DNA of 64,000 nucleotides from contig NZ_LMOZ01000002.1 in the NCBI RefSeq assembly GCF_001423695.1, positions 496,658 through 560,657 of the forward strand, written 5' to 3'. The notes below the pieces were generated by a model, which worked only from the letters and a program-made list of their open reading frames with translations, was not told the DNA's origin and made no database searches. The position numbers and the translations under genes were made by a program. Of this stretch, positions 25,315 to 33,792 are shown in pieces; positions within the stretch are counted from its first letter, which is position 1, and each line of letters begins with the position of its first letter. This DNA is from Leifsonia sp. Leaf336. GTDB lineage: Bacteria; Actinomycetota; Actinomycetes; Actinomycetales; Microbacteriaceae.

Positions 25315-25920
25315 GTGCAGATCCGAGAACTATCGATCCCCGACGCCTATGAGATCACCCCGGTGCAGCACGCGGACGACCGCGGCCTGTTCTTCGAGTT
25401 CTACCGGTTCGACCGGTTGGAGGAGGCGGTCGGCCACTCGCTCGACCTCAAGCAGGGCAACACCTCCGTGTCGCGCCGTGGCTCGGTCCGTGGCATCCAC
25501 TTCGCCGATATCCCGCCGAGCCAGGCCAAGTACGTGATGGCTCCGCGCGGCGCCGTGCTCGACTTCGTCATCGACATCCGCGTCGGCTCCCCGACGTTCG
25601 GGCAGTGGGACTCCGTGCTGCTCGACGACACCGACCGCCGCGCCATCTACGTCGCGGAGGGCCTGGGCCACTGCTTCGTCGCGCTGACCGACGACGCCAC
25701 CGTGAGCTATCTGGTCACCGACGTCTACAACCCGGGACGCGAGCACGGCATCAACCCGCTCGACGCAGAGATCGCCCTCGACTTCCCCGTGCCGGCCGAC
25801 GAGCTCCTGCTGTCGCCCAAGGACACCGAGGCGCCCGGCCTGTCCGAGGCGCGCGAGAACGGGCTGCTCCCCACCTGGGACGCGGCACGCGCCTTCTACG
25901 CCTCCCTCGACCAGAAGTAA
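25315..25920 (+). CDS. rmlC: dTDP-4-dehydrorhamnose 3,5-epimerase
   Basis: A 201-residue cupin epimerase, third step of dTDP-L-rhamnose synthesis. [19 protein letters not shown] carries the catalytic His, [20 protein letters not shown] and [20 protein letters not shown] are further active-site strands, and [13 protein letters not shown] matches the family end. Start is GTG 25315, six bases after a TAGACT hexamer. There is no ribosome site, in line with a leaderless message. rmlA follows after 16 bases. Confidence 0.95.
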   Translation: MQIRELSIPDAYEITPVQHADDRGLFFEFYRFDRLEEAVGHSLDLKQGNTSVSRRGSVRGIHFADIPPSQAKYVMAPRGAVLDFVIDIRVGSPTFGQWDSVLLDDTDRRAIYVAEGLGHCFVALTDDATVSYLVTDVYNPGREHGINPLDAEIALDFPVPADELLLSPKDTEAPGLSEARENGLLPTWDAARAFYASLDQK

Positions 25921-25936
25921 GGACGTCACGACTCTC

Positions 25937-26809
25937 ATGCGCGGAATCATCCTGGCCGGCGGGTCCGGCACCCGGCTGTGGCCGATCACCAAGGGCATCT
26001 CCAAGCAGCTGATGCCCATCTACGACAAGCCGATGGTCTACTACCCGCTGTCGACGCTGATGATGGCAGGGATCAACGAGATCCTCATCATCACGACGCC
26101 GGAGTACAACGACCAGTTCCGCGCCCTCTTCGGCGACGGCTCGCAGCTCGGCATCCGCATCGAATACGCCGTTCAACCGTCACCCGATGGGCTGGCGCAG
26201 GCCTTCATCATCGGCGAGGAGTTCATCGGCGACGAGTCGGTCGCCCTCGTGCTCGGTGACAACATCTTCCACGGCACGGGCCTCGGCTCGTCGCTGCGGC
26301 AGCACAACGACATCGACGGAGCGCTGATCTTCGCCTACCAGGTGAGCGACCCGACCGCGTACGGGGTGGTCGAGTTCGACGAGAACTTCACGGCCCTCTC
26401 GATCGAAGAGAAGCCGGTCAAGCCGAAGAGCAAGTACGCCGTCCCCGGTCTCTACTTCTACGACAACTCCGTCGTCGAGATCGCCAAGACGATCGAGCCC
26501 AGCGCGCGCGGCGAGCTGGAGATCTCCACGGTCAACGAGCGCTACCTCCAGTCGGGCAAGCTGCAGGTGCAGGTGCTCGATCGTGGAACCGCGTGGCTCG
26601 ACACCGGCACGTTCGAGTCGATGATGCAGGCGTCGGAATACGTGCGCGTCATCGAGGATCGCCAGGGTTTCAAGGTCGGCTGCGTCGAGGAGATCGCCTG
26701 GCGTGCGGGCTGGATCGACGACTCGCGGCTCGGCGAGCTTGCGGCCCCTCTGGTGAAGAGCGGCTACGGTTCGTACCTGCAGGGTCTTCTCGAGTCCAAG
26801 GGCGACTGA
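25937..26809 (+). CDS. rmlA: Glucose-1-phosphate thymidylyltransferase
   Basis: A 290-residue nucleotidyltransferase making dTDP-glucose, the first step toward dTDP-L-rhamnose. [20 protein letters not shown] contains the G-x-G-T-R signature, followed by [20 protein letters not shown], and [12 protein letters not shown] has the metal-binding Asp. [19 protein letters not shown] is typical of the long RmlA form. Together with rmlB, rmlC and rmlD this completes the pathway inside the window. It ends 13 bases from the convergent rhamnosyltransferase-like gene. Confidence 0.96.
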   Translation: MRGIILAGGSGTRLWPITKGISKQLMPIYDKPMVYYPLSTLMMAGINEILIITTPEYNDQFRALFGDGSQLGIRIEYAVQPSPDGLAQAFIIGEEFIGDESVALVLGDNIFHGTGLGSSLRQHNDIDGALIFAYQVSDPTAYGVVEFDENFTALSIEEKPVKPKSKYAVPGLYFYDNSVVEIAKTIEPSARGELEISTVNERYLQSGKLQVQVLDRGTAWLDTGTFESMMQASEYVRVIEDRQGFKVGCVEEIAWRAGWIDDSRLGELAAPLVKSGYGSYLQGLLESKGD

Positions 26810-26822
26810 CCCCTCGGCTCGT

Positions 26823-27689
26823 TCAGCCGGCCGTGCGATGCGATCGGCGGCCGGCCCAGCGTCCTCTGACCCAGAGTCCGGCGCGCAGCGCCAAGCGCAC
26901 CGGCGCCAAGAGGGGGCCGGAGTAGACGCGTGACAGATAGAGGTATGCGCTGTCATGGTGGGCGCGATCCATCGAGTCGGATCGCTCCGACGTGGAGTGC
27001 GCTCCGGAGTGGATGGCCCGAGCTGCGGGCACGTAGACGTTCTGGAGGCCGGCGATGCCGATCCGCCTACCGAAGTCGACATCCTCGAAGTACATGAAGA
27101 AGCTCTCGTCGAACCCGCCGATGCGGCGGAACGCGTCGGCGCGGACGAGAAGGCAGGCGCCGGACAGCCAACCGACGGCCACCGGCTCGATGCTCCCGGC
27201 GGGCAGAGGCCGATAACTCCGCGTCCACGGGTTGGACGGCCAGGAACGCGAGAAGAGCGCGTGCCCGATGCCGTTCCGCAATGACGGCAAGGCCCGCGCT
27301 GATGGATACAGCGTGCCATCCGAGTTGAAGATGGCGGGGCCGAGGGCGCCCGCCCGAGGAGCGCGCTCGGCGGCCTCGACGAGCAGGTCGATCGCGTCCT
27401 CCTGGAAGATGAGGTCGGGATTGGCGAGCAGATAGTAGTCGGCGTCGTCTCCCTCCCGCACGCCGACGTTCATCGCCGAGCCGTACCCGAGATTGTCCGA
27501 GGATTCGATCAGCCGAGCGCCCGGATGCCGGGCGACGAGGTCCCGAGTGGCCTGCAGATCGCGGGAGCCGTTGTCGACGACGGTGACCCCGGGAGCGGTT
27601 TTCGCCGCAGCCGCGACGGAGTCGAGGAAATCCGCGAGAACGCCGGAAGAGTTGTACGTCACGGTGACGACACGGACCGTGGCCGTCAT
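26823..27689 (-). CDS. Glycosyltransferase family 2, rhamnosyltransferase (WbbL)-like
   Basis: A 288-residue GT-A transferase. VRVVTVTYNSSGVLADFLDS opens the domain, VVDNGSRD and NLGYGSAMNVGVREG follow, and LLANPDLIFQEDAIDLL holds the DxD-like position. FDESFFMYFEDVDFGRRIG is the acceptor-side ED-E motif of WbbL-type rhamnosyltransferases. Start ATG 27689 overlaps the stop of the Wzt-type ABC protein by four bases, so it is co-expressed with the exporter. Rhamnose as donor is inferred from family resemblance and the nearby rml genes. Confidence 0.88.
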   Translation of the reverse strand: MTATVRVVTVTYNSSGVLADFLDSVAAAAKTAPGVTVVDNGSRDLQATRDLVARHPGARLIESSDNLGYGSAMNVGVREGDDADYYLLANPDLIFQEDAIDLLVEAAERAPRAGALGPAIFNSDGTLYPSARALPSLRNGIGHALFSRSWPSNPWTRSYRPLPAGSIEPVAVGWLSGACLLVRADAFRRIGGFDESFFMYFEDVDFGRRIGIAGLQNVYVPAARAIHSGAHSTSERSDSMDRAHHDSAYLYLSRVYSGPLLAPVRLALRAGLWVRGRWAGRRSHRTAG

Positions 27690-28969
27690 CGCGTGCTGGC
27701 TGCGCCCGGGGTGGAACCAAGGTCGACGAACTCGGGTTCGAGGTACGAGGTGCCGGAAGCCTTCGGGTAATAGGCGACGTTGAACGCGCACGCCTGCGGT
27801 GCATCGGCGAGGTGCCGACCCGTCGTGTCGATCAAGGACACGTTGATGAAGTACTTCCCGGTACCGAGCTGGACGTTCTTGAGGGTGAATTCCACGGTGC
27901 GTCGGCCCTCGAAGGGCTCGAGTTCGATGCCCAGCCGGCTGCTGGCCGTACCGTAGACGACCTGACCCGATGCGTTGTCCATCTGGATCGCTGCGATCCA
28001 ATGCGGACTCAATCCGGGGTGGTCGAACGTCGTGCGCACGATCAGGTCGTCGCCGTGCTCCACGGGGTCGCCCTCGGCTCTGCCGGCGGCGCGGACCGAG
28101 GTCTCGACGATCTGCGGAACGGGCACTGTCACTTCGGGGGCGGTGTGGCGCTGGAGGTCGTCGATGCGACGTTCCTCGAGGATGTCGCGAAAGCGCGATA
28201 CCGCTTCGTGGGCTTCGCCGTTGTAGACGACCTCGCCCTTGTTGAGCAGGATCGCCTGATCGCACAGCTCCATGACCTGCCCGAGCGAGTGCGTGACGAG
28301 GATGATCGTGCGACCCTCCTGCTGGAAGCTGCGGATCTTGTCGAGGCACTTGCGCTGGAAAGCCTCGTCGCCGACGGCGAGGACCTCGTCGACGAGGAGG
28401 ATATCGGGGTCGGTGTGGACTGCGACCGCGAATGCGAGCCGGACGTACATGCCCGACGAGTAGAACTTGACCTGCGTGTCGATGAAGTCGCCGATGCCGG
28501 AGAAATCGGCTATCGCATCGAAGCGCTCCTCGGTCTCCTTGCGGGACAGGCCGAGGATGGCTGCGTTGAGGAAGACGTTCTCACGTCCGGTGAGGTCGGG
28601 GTGGAACCCCGCGCCCAGCTCCAACAGCGCCGCGATCCGGCCACGGCGGGAGACGCTGCCGCTCGTCGGGTCGATGATGCCGCCGATCACCTTGAGGAGC
28701 GTGCTCTTGCCCGACCCGTTGTGGCCGATAAGACCGATCGTCGTTCCGGCTTTGATGTTGGCGGTCACGCCCCGGAGCGCCCAGAAGTCTTCACGGTGCT
28801 TTCGCCCGGCTCGCCCGAGGGTGACCAGCCGCTCCTTGAGGGAGTTGTCCTTGCGGATGACGAATCGTTTGGTGACATCGTCGAGAACGATCACGTCCGG
28901 TCGTTCGCTGAGCGCCTCCGGAGTGCGTCCGCTCATCGTCACGTCGCCTGTCTCTGTGGTGTCGGTCAT
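27686..28969 (-). CDS. wzt: ABC transporter ATP-binding protein for polysaccharide export, with Wzt C-terminal domain
   Basis: A 427-residue exporter ATPase. Walker A is GHNGSGKST, the ABC signature VKFYSSGMYVRLAFAVAV, Walker B ILLVDEVLAVGDEAF, and the switch His sits in ILVTHSLGQVMEL. This ATPase part covers about 25-270. Residues about 300-415 form a separate domain (DDLIVRTTFDHPGLSPHWIA; VEFTLKNVQLGTGKYFINVS) like the C-terminal carbohydrate-binding domain of O-antigen Wzt, which recognises the finished chain. Overlaps the permease stop by four bases upstream and the rhamnosyltransferase start downstream. Confidence 0.93.
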   Translation of the reverse strand: MTDTTETGDVTMSGRTPEALSERPDVIVLDDVTKRFVIRKDNSLKERLVTLGRAGRKHREDFWALRGVTANIKAGTTIGLIGHNGSGKSTLLKVIGGIIDPTSGSVSRRGRIAALLELGAGFHPDLTGRENVFLNAAILGLSRKETEERFDAIADFSGIGDFIDTQVKFYSSGMYVRLAFAVAVHTDPDILLVDEVLAVGDEAFQRKCLDKIRSFQQEGRTIILVTHSLGQVMELCDQAILLNKGEVVYNGEAHEAVSRFRDILEERRIDDLQRHTAPEVTVPVPQIVETSVRAAGRAEGDPVEHGDDLIVRTTFDHPGLSPHWIAAIQMDNASGQVVYGTASSRLGIELEPFEGRRTVEFTLKNVQLGTGKYFINVSLIDTTGRHLADAPQACAFNVAYYPKASGTSYLEPEFVDLGSTPGAASTR

Positions 28970-29895
28970 AGTGCCTGAGCGAAGTTTCCCTGAAGGCGCG
29001 TGAACACGCGGTGGAAGATCACGATCAGCACCAGGCCGATGAGGCCCGCGATCGCGAGGCGGAGCATGAGACCGCCGGGGTACTCGGCCGTGCCCTGGCC
29101 GCCGATCCAGAGAGAGCGCTGGAATCCGAGCACGGCCAGTGTGATCGGGTTGTCCGTGTAGATCTCCAGCAGGAGGGGGGACTTGATGACGTTCTTCACC
29201 ATCGTCCAGGAGTACACGATGGGGGAGGCCCACATGAGCACCATGAGCGCCACGTCGACCAGGTACTGGATGTCGCGCATGTAGACGTTGAGCGCTGCCA
29301 GTAGCAGCCCGAACGCCAGCGAGTAGATCACGATGACCAGGAAGGACGGCACCAGGTAGACGAGGTCGGCACTGAGAGGGAAGCGCCCGAGGACGAGCGT
29401 CGCCGCGAGCAGGATGCCGAACTGGATGGCGAAGTTGAAGAGCGCCGAGCCCAGGCTCGCCAGCGGGAAGATCTCACGCGGAAGGTAGATCTTCTTGATG
29501 AGCCCGGAATTGCCGACGATGGAACCCGTCGAGCCGTTGACCACCTCGCTGAAGAGCGTGTAGGCGGTCAGACCGGCGAAGATGTAGATCGCGAAGTCCG
29601 GGATTCCACGTGCAGCACCGAGGAACTTGCCCATCACCACGTAGTAGATCAGGAGCTGAGTCAGCGGCCGCACCAGCGACCAGAGAAAGCCGAGGGCGCT
29701 GTCTTTGTAGCGCGCCTTCAGATCTCGGCGGATCAGCAAGTCGAGCATCTGGCGCTGACCCCAGATCTCGCGCAGCGAGCTCCAGGAGGACCCGAGGGAG
29801 GGCCCGTTGGAGCCGACCGTCTGCAGCGGCATCGACTCGAGGGCGGCGTACCGCGTGCGCCGTCGCTCGGCGTCGGTGGGGGATGAAGTAGACAT
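28966..29895 (-). CDS. wzm: ABC transporter permease for polysaccharide export (Wzm/TagG-like)
   Basis: A 309-residue ABC2-type permease with six hydrophobic segments. RRDLKARYKDSALGFLWSLV is the usual N-terminal cytoplasmic helix of the family and LIKKIYLPREIFPLASL its cytoplasmic coupling region. With the ATPase it would move an undecaprenyl-linked glycan (or teichoic-acid-like polymer) across the membrane. ATG 29895 heads the operon permease-ATPase-rhamnosyltransferase. A minus-strand TAAGCT (29907-29912) eleven bases upstream is a possible -10 element. Confidence 0.93.
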   Translation of the reverse strand: MSTSSPTDAERRRTRYAALESMPLQTVGSNGPSLGSSWSSLREIWGQRQMLDLLIRRDLKARYKDSALGFLWSLVRPLTQLLIYYVVMGKFLGAARGIPDFAIYIFAGLTAYTLFSEVVNGSTGSIVGNSGLIKKIYLPREIFPLASLGSALFNFAIQFGILLAATLVLGRFPLSADLVYLVPSFLVIVIYSLAFGLLLAALNVYMRDIQYLVDVALMVLMWASPIVYSWTMVKNVIKSPLLLEIYTDNPITLAVLGFQRSLWIGGQGTAEYPGGLMLRLAIAGLIGLVLIVIFHRVFTRLQGNFAQAL

Positions 29896-29949
29896 GAGCA
29901 GTCGCTAGCTTACCGCGACCGTTCCTGGCTATCCTCTGCGCGGCAGCTG

Positions 29950-31083
29950 CTACTGCGCTCGACGGAGATGCCGATCGACCCAGTCCGCCGTGCGCACAAC
30001 GCGGCGACGCCGCTGCTTTTCGACCGCTCCGGAGAGCTCGGCGATCCGCTTTTCGCGGTCCGCCACGTCTTCGATGAGACCGTCGATGCGTTGCTTGCCC
30101 TCGTCGACGTAACGGAGCAACTCGGCCTCGCGCTCGCGCGCGACGCGTCTCTCCTCCTCGGCCCGCGCGTCGATGCCCGCGATCACGGGTCCGTATTCGG
30201 AGGCGGCGCGAAGGGCGTCCCGATCGAGGTCGACGTCTGCGACGGGGGAGAGGAGGGAGGTGCTCACGCGCTCGTCGCGCACGAGCTCGCCCGAGGCGAG
30301 CCCGCGCTCGGTCTCGGTCGCGTCGGGATGCCGGATGACGTAGTAGGCGAAGAGGGACCCCGCCCTGAGCCGCGAGTACTCGCGCATCCCGTGGTGGTTC
30401 GGGCTCGGCAGCAGGTCGGGGTTCGACTCGTAGGCGCGGCCGGCGTTCTCGACCTTGGTCGCGAACTGGTTCCACGACCGCCACGGGAAATGGAGCACCT
30501 CCAACTCCAGCTCGGCGGGCACGTCGGCCCCCCTCTCCAGGTTGACGAAATGATTGCCCTGCGCCACCTCGACGTCGGCGGAACCGATGTGCACCGCGTC
30601 GGGGGTCGAGTGATCGCGGAGGCCGATCTCCCGTAGACGCGAGACGGGCCGCAGATCGCGGAGATTCAGACGTTGCAGCCCGGTGCCGCTCGCCGCCGGT
30701 TCGCCGGTCATGTCGATCACCGGCACGGTGAAGGTGACGACGGCGGGGTCGAGCCGGGTGAACGTGTCGGCCAAAGTGGCACCGGGCGAACGCGGGAACC
30801 AGAACTCGTCGGCGTCGGCGTTGATGACCCAGTCGGCGCCGTACCGTGCGTATGCGTCGCGAGCCATCCCCGTGACCACGGCGAACTGCTGCTTGCGCTG
30901 CACGGGATCGTGCCGCAGGTCGATCGCGGAGCCGAAGGACTCGAGGATCTCGACGGTGCCGTCCTGCGAGCCGTTGTCGGTGACGATGATGTGGTCGACG
31001 CCATGAGCGAGATGGTGCTCGATCATCGGGCCGATGATGTCCGCCTCGTCGCGGACCATCACCGTCATGCACAGAGTTGTCAT
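29950..31083 (-). CDS. GT2-related glycosyltransferase (Glyco_tranf_2_4 type) with C-terminal coiled coil
   Basis: A 377-residue protein. TTLCMTVMVRDEADIIGPMI and VDHIIVTDNGSQDGTVEILE open a GT-A domain of the kind that uses N-terminal RDEAD, and ADWVINADADEFW gives the DxD metal site. The C-terminal 90 residues are charged and helical with heptad-like spacing, ending RRVVRTADWVDRHLRRAQ. Sugar and acceptor are unknown. ATG 31083 starts the conserved domain; an in-frame ATG at 31128 is possible, and neither has a well-spaced ribosome site. Divergent from the next gene. Confidence 0.78.
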   Translation of the reverse strand: MTTLCMTVMVRDEADIIGPMIEHHLAHGVDHIIVTDNGSQDGTVEILESFGSAIDLRHDPVQRKQQFAVVTGMARDAYARYGADWVINADADEFWFPRSPGATLADTFTRLDPAVVTFTVPVIDMTGEPAASGTGLQRLNLRDLRPVSRLREIGLRDHSTPDAVHIGSADVEVAQGNHFVNLERGADVPAELELEVLHFPWRSWNQFATKVENAGRAYESNPDLLPSPNHHGMREYSRLRAGSLFAYYVIRHPDATETERGLASGELVRDERVSTSLLSPVADVDLDRDALRAASEYGPVIAGIDARAEEERRVAREREAELLRYVDEGKQRIDGLIEDVADREKRIAELSGAVEKQRRRRVVRTADWVDRHLRRAQ

Positions 31084-31178
31084 TGTCGGAGGGAGGCCTT
31101 CTCTTTCGGGTGTCTCAGATTGTCTCATGATGAAGCACCGAGGCGTACGGTCGTCAGGTCGCCGTGTCGCGCGGTTGG

Positions 31179-31184
31179 TAGACT
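31179..31184 (+). promoter_or_regulatory. Possible -10 element (TAGACT) of the GT2-GT4 fusion gene
   Basis: TAGACTCCC occurs here exactly as before rmlC. Transcription would start about 31191 and leave a leader of about 40 bases, in which AAGGCAG precedes ATG 31233 as ribosome site. Confidence 0.4.
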
Positions 31185-31232
31185 CCCGACGGTTCGATCG
31201 ACGCTAATACGGGAGCATGGGGTTCAAGGCAG

Positions 31233-33731
31233 ATGAAGAAGCGGCGCGCAGGTGTGGTCTCGGTCGTCCTGGTCAACTTCCGCGGTGCGGACGACACGAT
31301 CGAGTGCGTCACGCGGCTGCGCGAGACCGATTGGCCATCCGAACTGCTGGAGATCGTCGTCGTCGAGAACGGCTCGGGCGACGACAGCCTGGAAAAGCTG
31401 CGCGCACTGGGCGATGACGTCGTCCTCATCGACTCCGGAGCGAACCTCGGGTTCACGGGCGGCTGCAACCTCGGTGTCGAGCAGTCCACCGGTGAGTTCG
31501 TCGCGTTCCTCAACAACGACGCGAAGCCGGACACCGCGTGGATCCGCACCGCGATCGACACGTTCGCGACCGGACGTGACATCGGTGCCGTCGCGAGCAA
31601 GGTGCTCGACTGGGACGGCCGGGACGTCGACTTCGTCGACGGCTCGATCACGTGGTACGGCATGGGCTACAAGCCGCACGCCGGCGAGCAGGATCGCGGC
31701 TCGTGGGACACCGAGAAAGATGTGCTGTTCGGCACCGGCGCCGCGATGTTCATCCGAGCCGACGTCTTCGAGGAGCTCGGAGGCTTCGACGACGACTACT
31801 TCATGTTCTACGACGATGTGGACCTCGGCTGGCGGCTCAACCTGGCGGGCCACCGATTTCGCTTCCAGCCGAAGTCGCTGGCGTACCACAAGCACCACGC
31901 GTCGATGAACAAGTTCGGGAACTTCCGCGAGGAGTACCTCCTCGAGCGCAACGCGCTCTACACGCTCTACAAGAACCTCGGCGACGAGCTGCTCGACGAC
32001 ACGTTCGCTGCAGCGTTGCTGCTCGCTGTGCGCCGCGCGGTCGGCCGCGGAGGCCTCGACTCGACGCAGTTCGACCTCCGCAACCCTGGTGGAGACGACC
32101 AGCCCACCATCGACGTCTCGAAGTCGACGATGGCCGGCGTGTTCGCGATCGACCGCTTCGTGGAACTGCTGCCGCAGATGACCGAGAAGCGCCGGGCGAT
32201 CCAGGCGACGCGCCGCCGCAGCGATCGCGAGCTCATCACGCTGTTCGGCAAGCTCGACGAGCCGGCCTATCCGATCGAGTCCTACCTCGACGGCTACGCC
32301 AAAATCGTCGGCAGCCTGGACGTGCTCGAGAACGCCGGCCGTCGCCGTCGCGTTCTCGTCATCACGGGCGATCCCATCGGGGCACGCATGGCAGGTCCGG
32401 CGATCCGGTCGTGGCACATCGCCGGTGAGCTCGCCAGGGAGCACGAGGTCCGGCTGGTCTCGATGACGTCGGTCGCGCCGGTTGAGGCGCCGTTCGAGCT
32501 CGCGGCGATCTCTCACCACCGCCCGTCCACCGTGGCGCCGCATGAGAAGTGGGCGGACGTCATCATCCTCCAAGGCAACGCGCTCGCGTTGTTCCCAGCG
32601 CTCGCGAAGTCCCAGAAGATCCTCGTGATCGACGTCTACGACCCGATGCACCTCGAGCAGCTCGAGCAGGGTCGTGGCAATACGTTCAAGCAGTGGAACA
32701 AGCAGATCGGCGACGCGACCGAGACGCTGAACCAGCAGCTGGAAAAGGGCGACTTCTTCCTGTGCGCGAGCGATCGGCAGCGGCACTTCTGGCTGGGTCA
32801 GCTGGCGGCACTCGGCCGGATCAACGCGTACACCTACTCGCGCGACCCCGAGCTCGACTCGCTGATTGCTGTCGCGCCGTTCGGCATCCCGTCCGACGAC
32901 CCGGAGCAGACCGAGCACGCGATCCGAGGCACGGTGCCGGGCATCGCCATGGACGACAAAGTGATCGTCTGGGGCGGAGGCATCTACAACTGGTTCGACC
33001 CCCAGACGCTCATCCGCGCGGTGGCGCGGCTCGTCGAGCGCCACGACAACCTGCGGCTGTTCTTCATGGGTGTCAAGCACCCCAACCCGGACGTGCCCGA
33101 GATGGAGGCGGTGTCGCAGGCCCGCGTCCTCGCCGAGCAGCTCGGCCTGCTCGGGAAGAACGTCTTCTTCAACGAGAGCTGGGTGCCGTACGACGAGCGG
33201 CAGAATTACCTCCTCGACGCCGACCTGGGGGTCTCGACGCACTTCCAGCACGTCGAGACCACCTTCTCGTTCCGCACCCGCATCCTCGACTATCTGTGGG
33301 CAGGCCTCCCCATCGTGACGACGGAAGGCGATTCCTTCGGCGACCTCGTCGCCAAGGAAGGGCTCGGCGCCGCTGTGCCCGAGCAGGACGAGGACGCGCT
33401 CGCCGAGGCGATCGAGCAGTACCTCTTCGACGCGGACGCTGTGGCTGCTGCGCGGGCGGCTGTCGCCCGGGTGCGCGAGGACTTCCGCTGGAGTCGTGCG
33501 CTCGCGCCGCTGATCGATTTCTGCCGCCGCCCCATCCGAGCGGCAGACAAGGAGGTGCAGAAGGCTTCCGACTCGGGCGCCGTGATCAAGAAGGTGCAGA
33601 TCACGCCGCGCACGGGCATCCGGCGCGATCTCGACCGTGCAGCGTACTACCTTCGCGAAGGCGGCGTCTCTGCCGTGGTGGAGCGCTACCGCGCCCGGGT
33701 CGAGCGACGCAAGCAGTCCGAGCAGCTCTGA
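31233..33731 (+). CDS. Bifunctional glycosyltransferase: GT2 domain fused to GT4 domain
   Basis: An 832-residue protein. The N-terminal GT2 domain (about 8-290) has VVSVVLVNFRGADDTIE, EIVVVENGSGDDSLEKL, AFLNNDAKPD (DxD-like) and the acceptor-side FDDDYFMFYDDVDLGWR. From about 365 a GT4-like GT-B domain starts (RRVLVITGDPIGARMAGPAI), with VIVWGGGIYNWFDPQTLIRA and LDYLWAGLPIVTTEGDSFGD as nucleotide-sugar site, to about 780. A basic tail follows. Two activities in one chain suggest that two consecutive sugars are added. Downstream lies a likely terminator before the convergent DUF2142 gene. Confidence 0.88.
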   Translation: MKKRRAGVVSVVLVNFRGADDTIECVTRLRETDWPSELLEIVVVENGSGDDSLEKLRALGDDVVLIDSGANLGFTGGCNLGVEQSTGEFVAFLNNDAKPDTAWIRTAIDTFATGRDIGAVASKVLDWDGRDVDFVDGSITWYGMGYKPHAGEQDRGSWDTEKDVLFGTGAAMFIRADVFEELGGFDDDYFMFYDDVDLGWRLNLAGHRFRFQPKSLAYHKHHASMNKFGNFREEYLLERNALYTLYKNLGDELLDDTFAAALLLAVRRAVGRGGLDSTQFDLRNPGGDDQPTIDVSKSTMAGVFAIDRFVELLPQMTEKRRAIQATRRRSDRELITLFGKLDEPAYPIESYLDGYAKIVGSLDVLENAGRRRRVLVITGDPIGARMAGPAIRSWHIAGELAREHEVRLVSMTSVAPVEAPFELAAISHHRPSTVAPHEKWADVIILQGNALALFPALAKSQKILVIDVYDPMHLEQLEQGRGNTFKQWNKQIGDATETLNQQLEKGDFFLCASDRQRHFWLGQLAALGRINAYTYSRDPELDSLIAVAPFGIPSDDPEQTEHAIRGTVPGIAMDDKVIVWGGGIYNWFDPQTLIRAVARLVERHDNLRLFFMGVKHPNPDVPEMEAVSQARVLAEQLGLLGKNVFFNESWVPYDERQNYLLDADLGVSTHFQHVETTFSFRTRILDYLWAGLPIVTTEGDSFGDLVAKEGLGAAVPEQDEDALAEAIEQYLFDADAVAAARAAVARVREDFRWSRALAPLIDFCRRPIRAADKEVQKASDSGAVIKKVQITPRTGIRRDLDRAAYYLREGGVSAVVERYRARVERRKQSEQL

Positions 33732-33739
33732 GACGGATC

Positions 33740-33773
33740 ACCGCCGCCGGACCCCACAGGATCCGGCAGCGGT
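33740..33773. terminator. Stem-loop between convergent genes, possible terminator
   Basis: ACCGCCGCCGGA (33740-33751) pairs with TCCGGCAGCGGT (33762-33773) with one mismatch and a ten-base loop. It sits between the stops of the GT2-GT4 gene and the convergent DUF2142 gene. No T-run. Confidence 0.5.
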
Positions 33774-33792
33774 CGCCTTCGGAACCGTTCGG

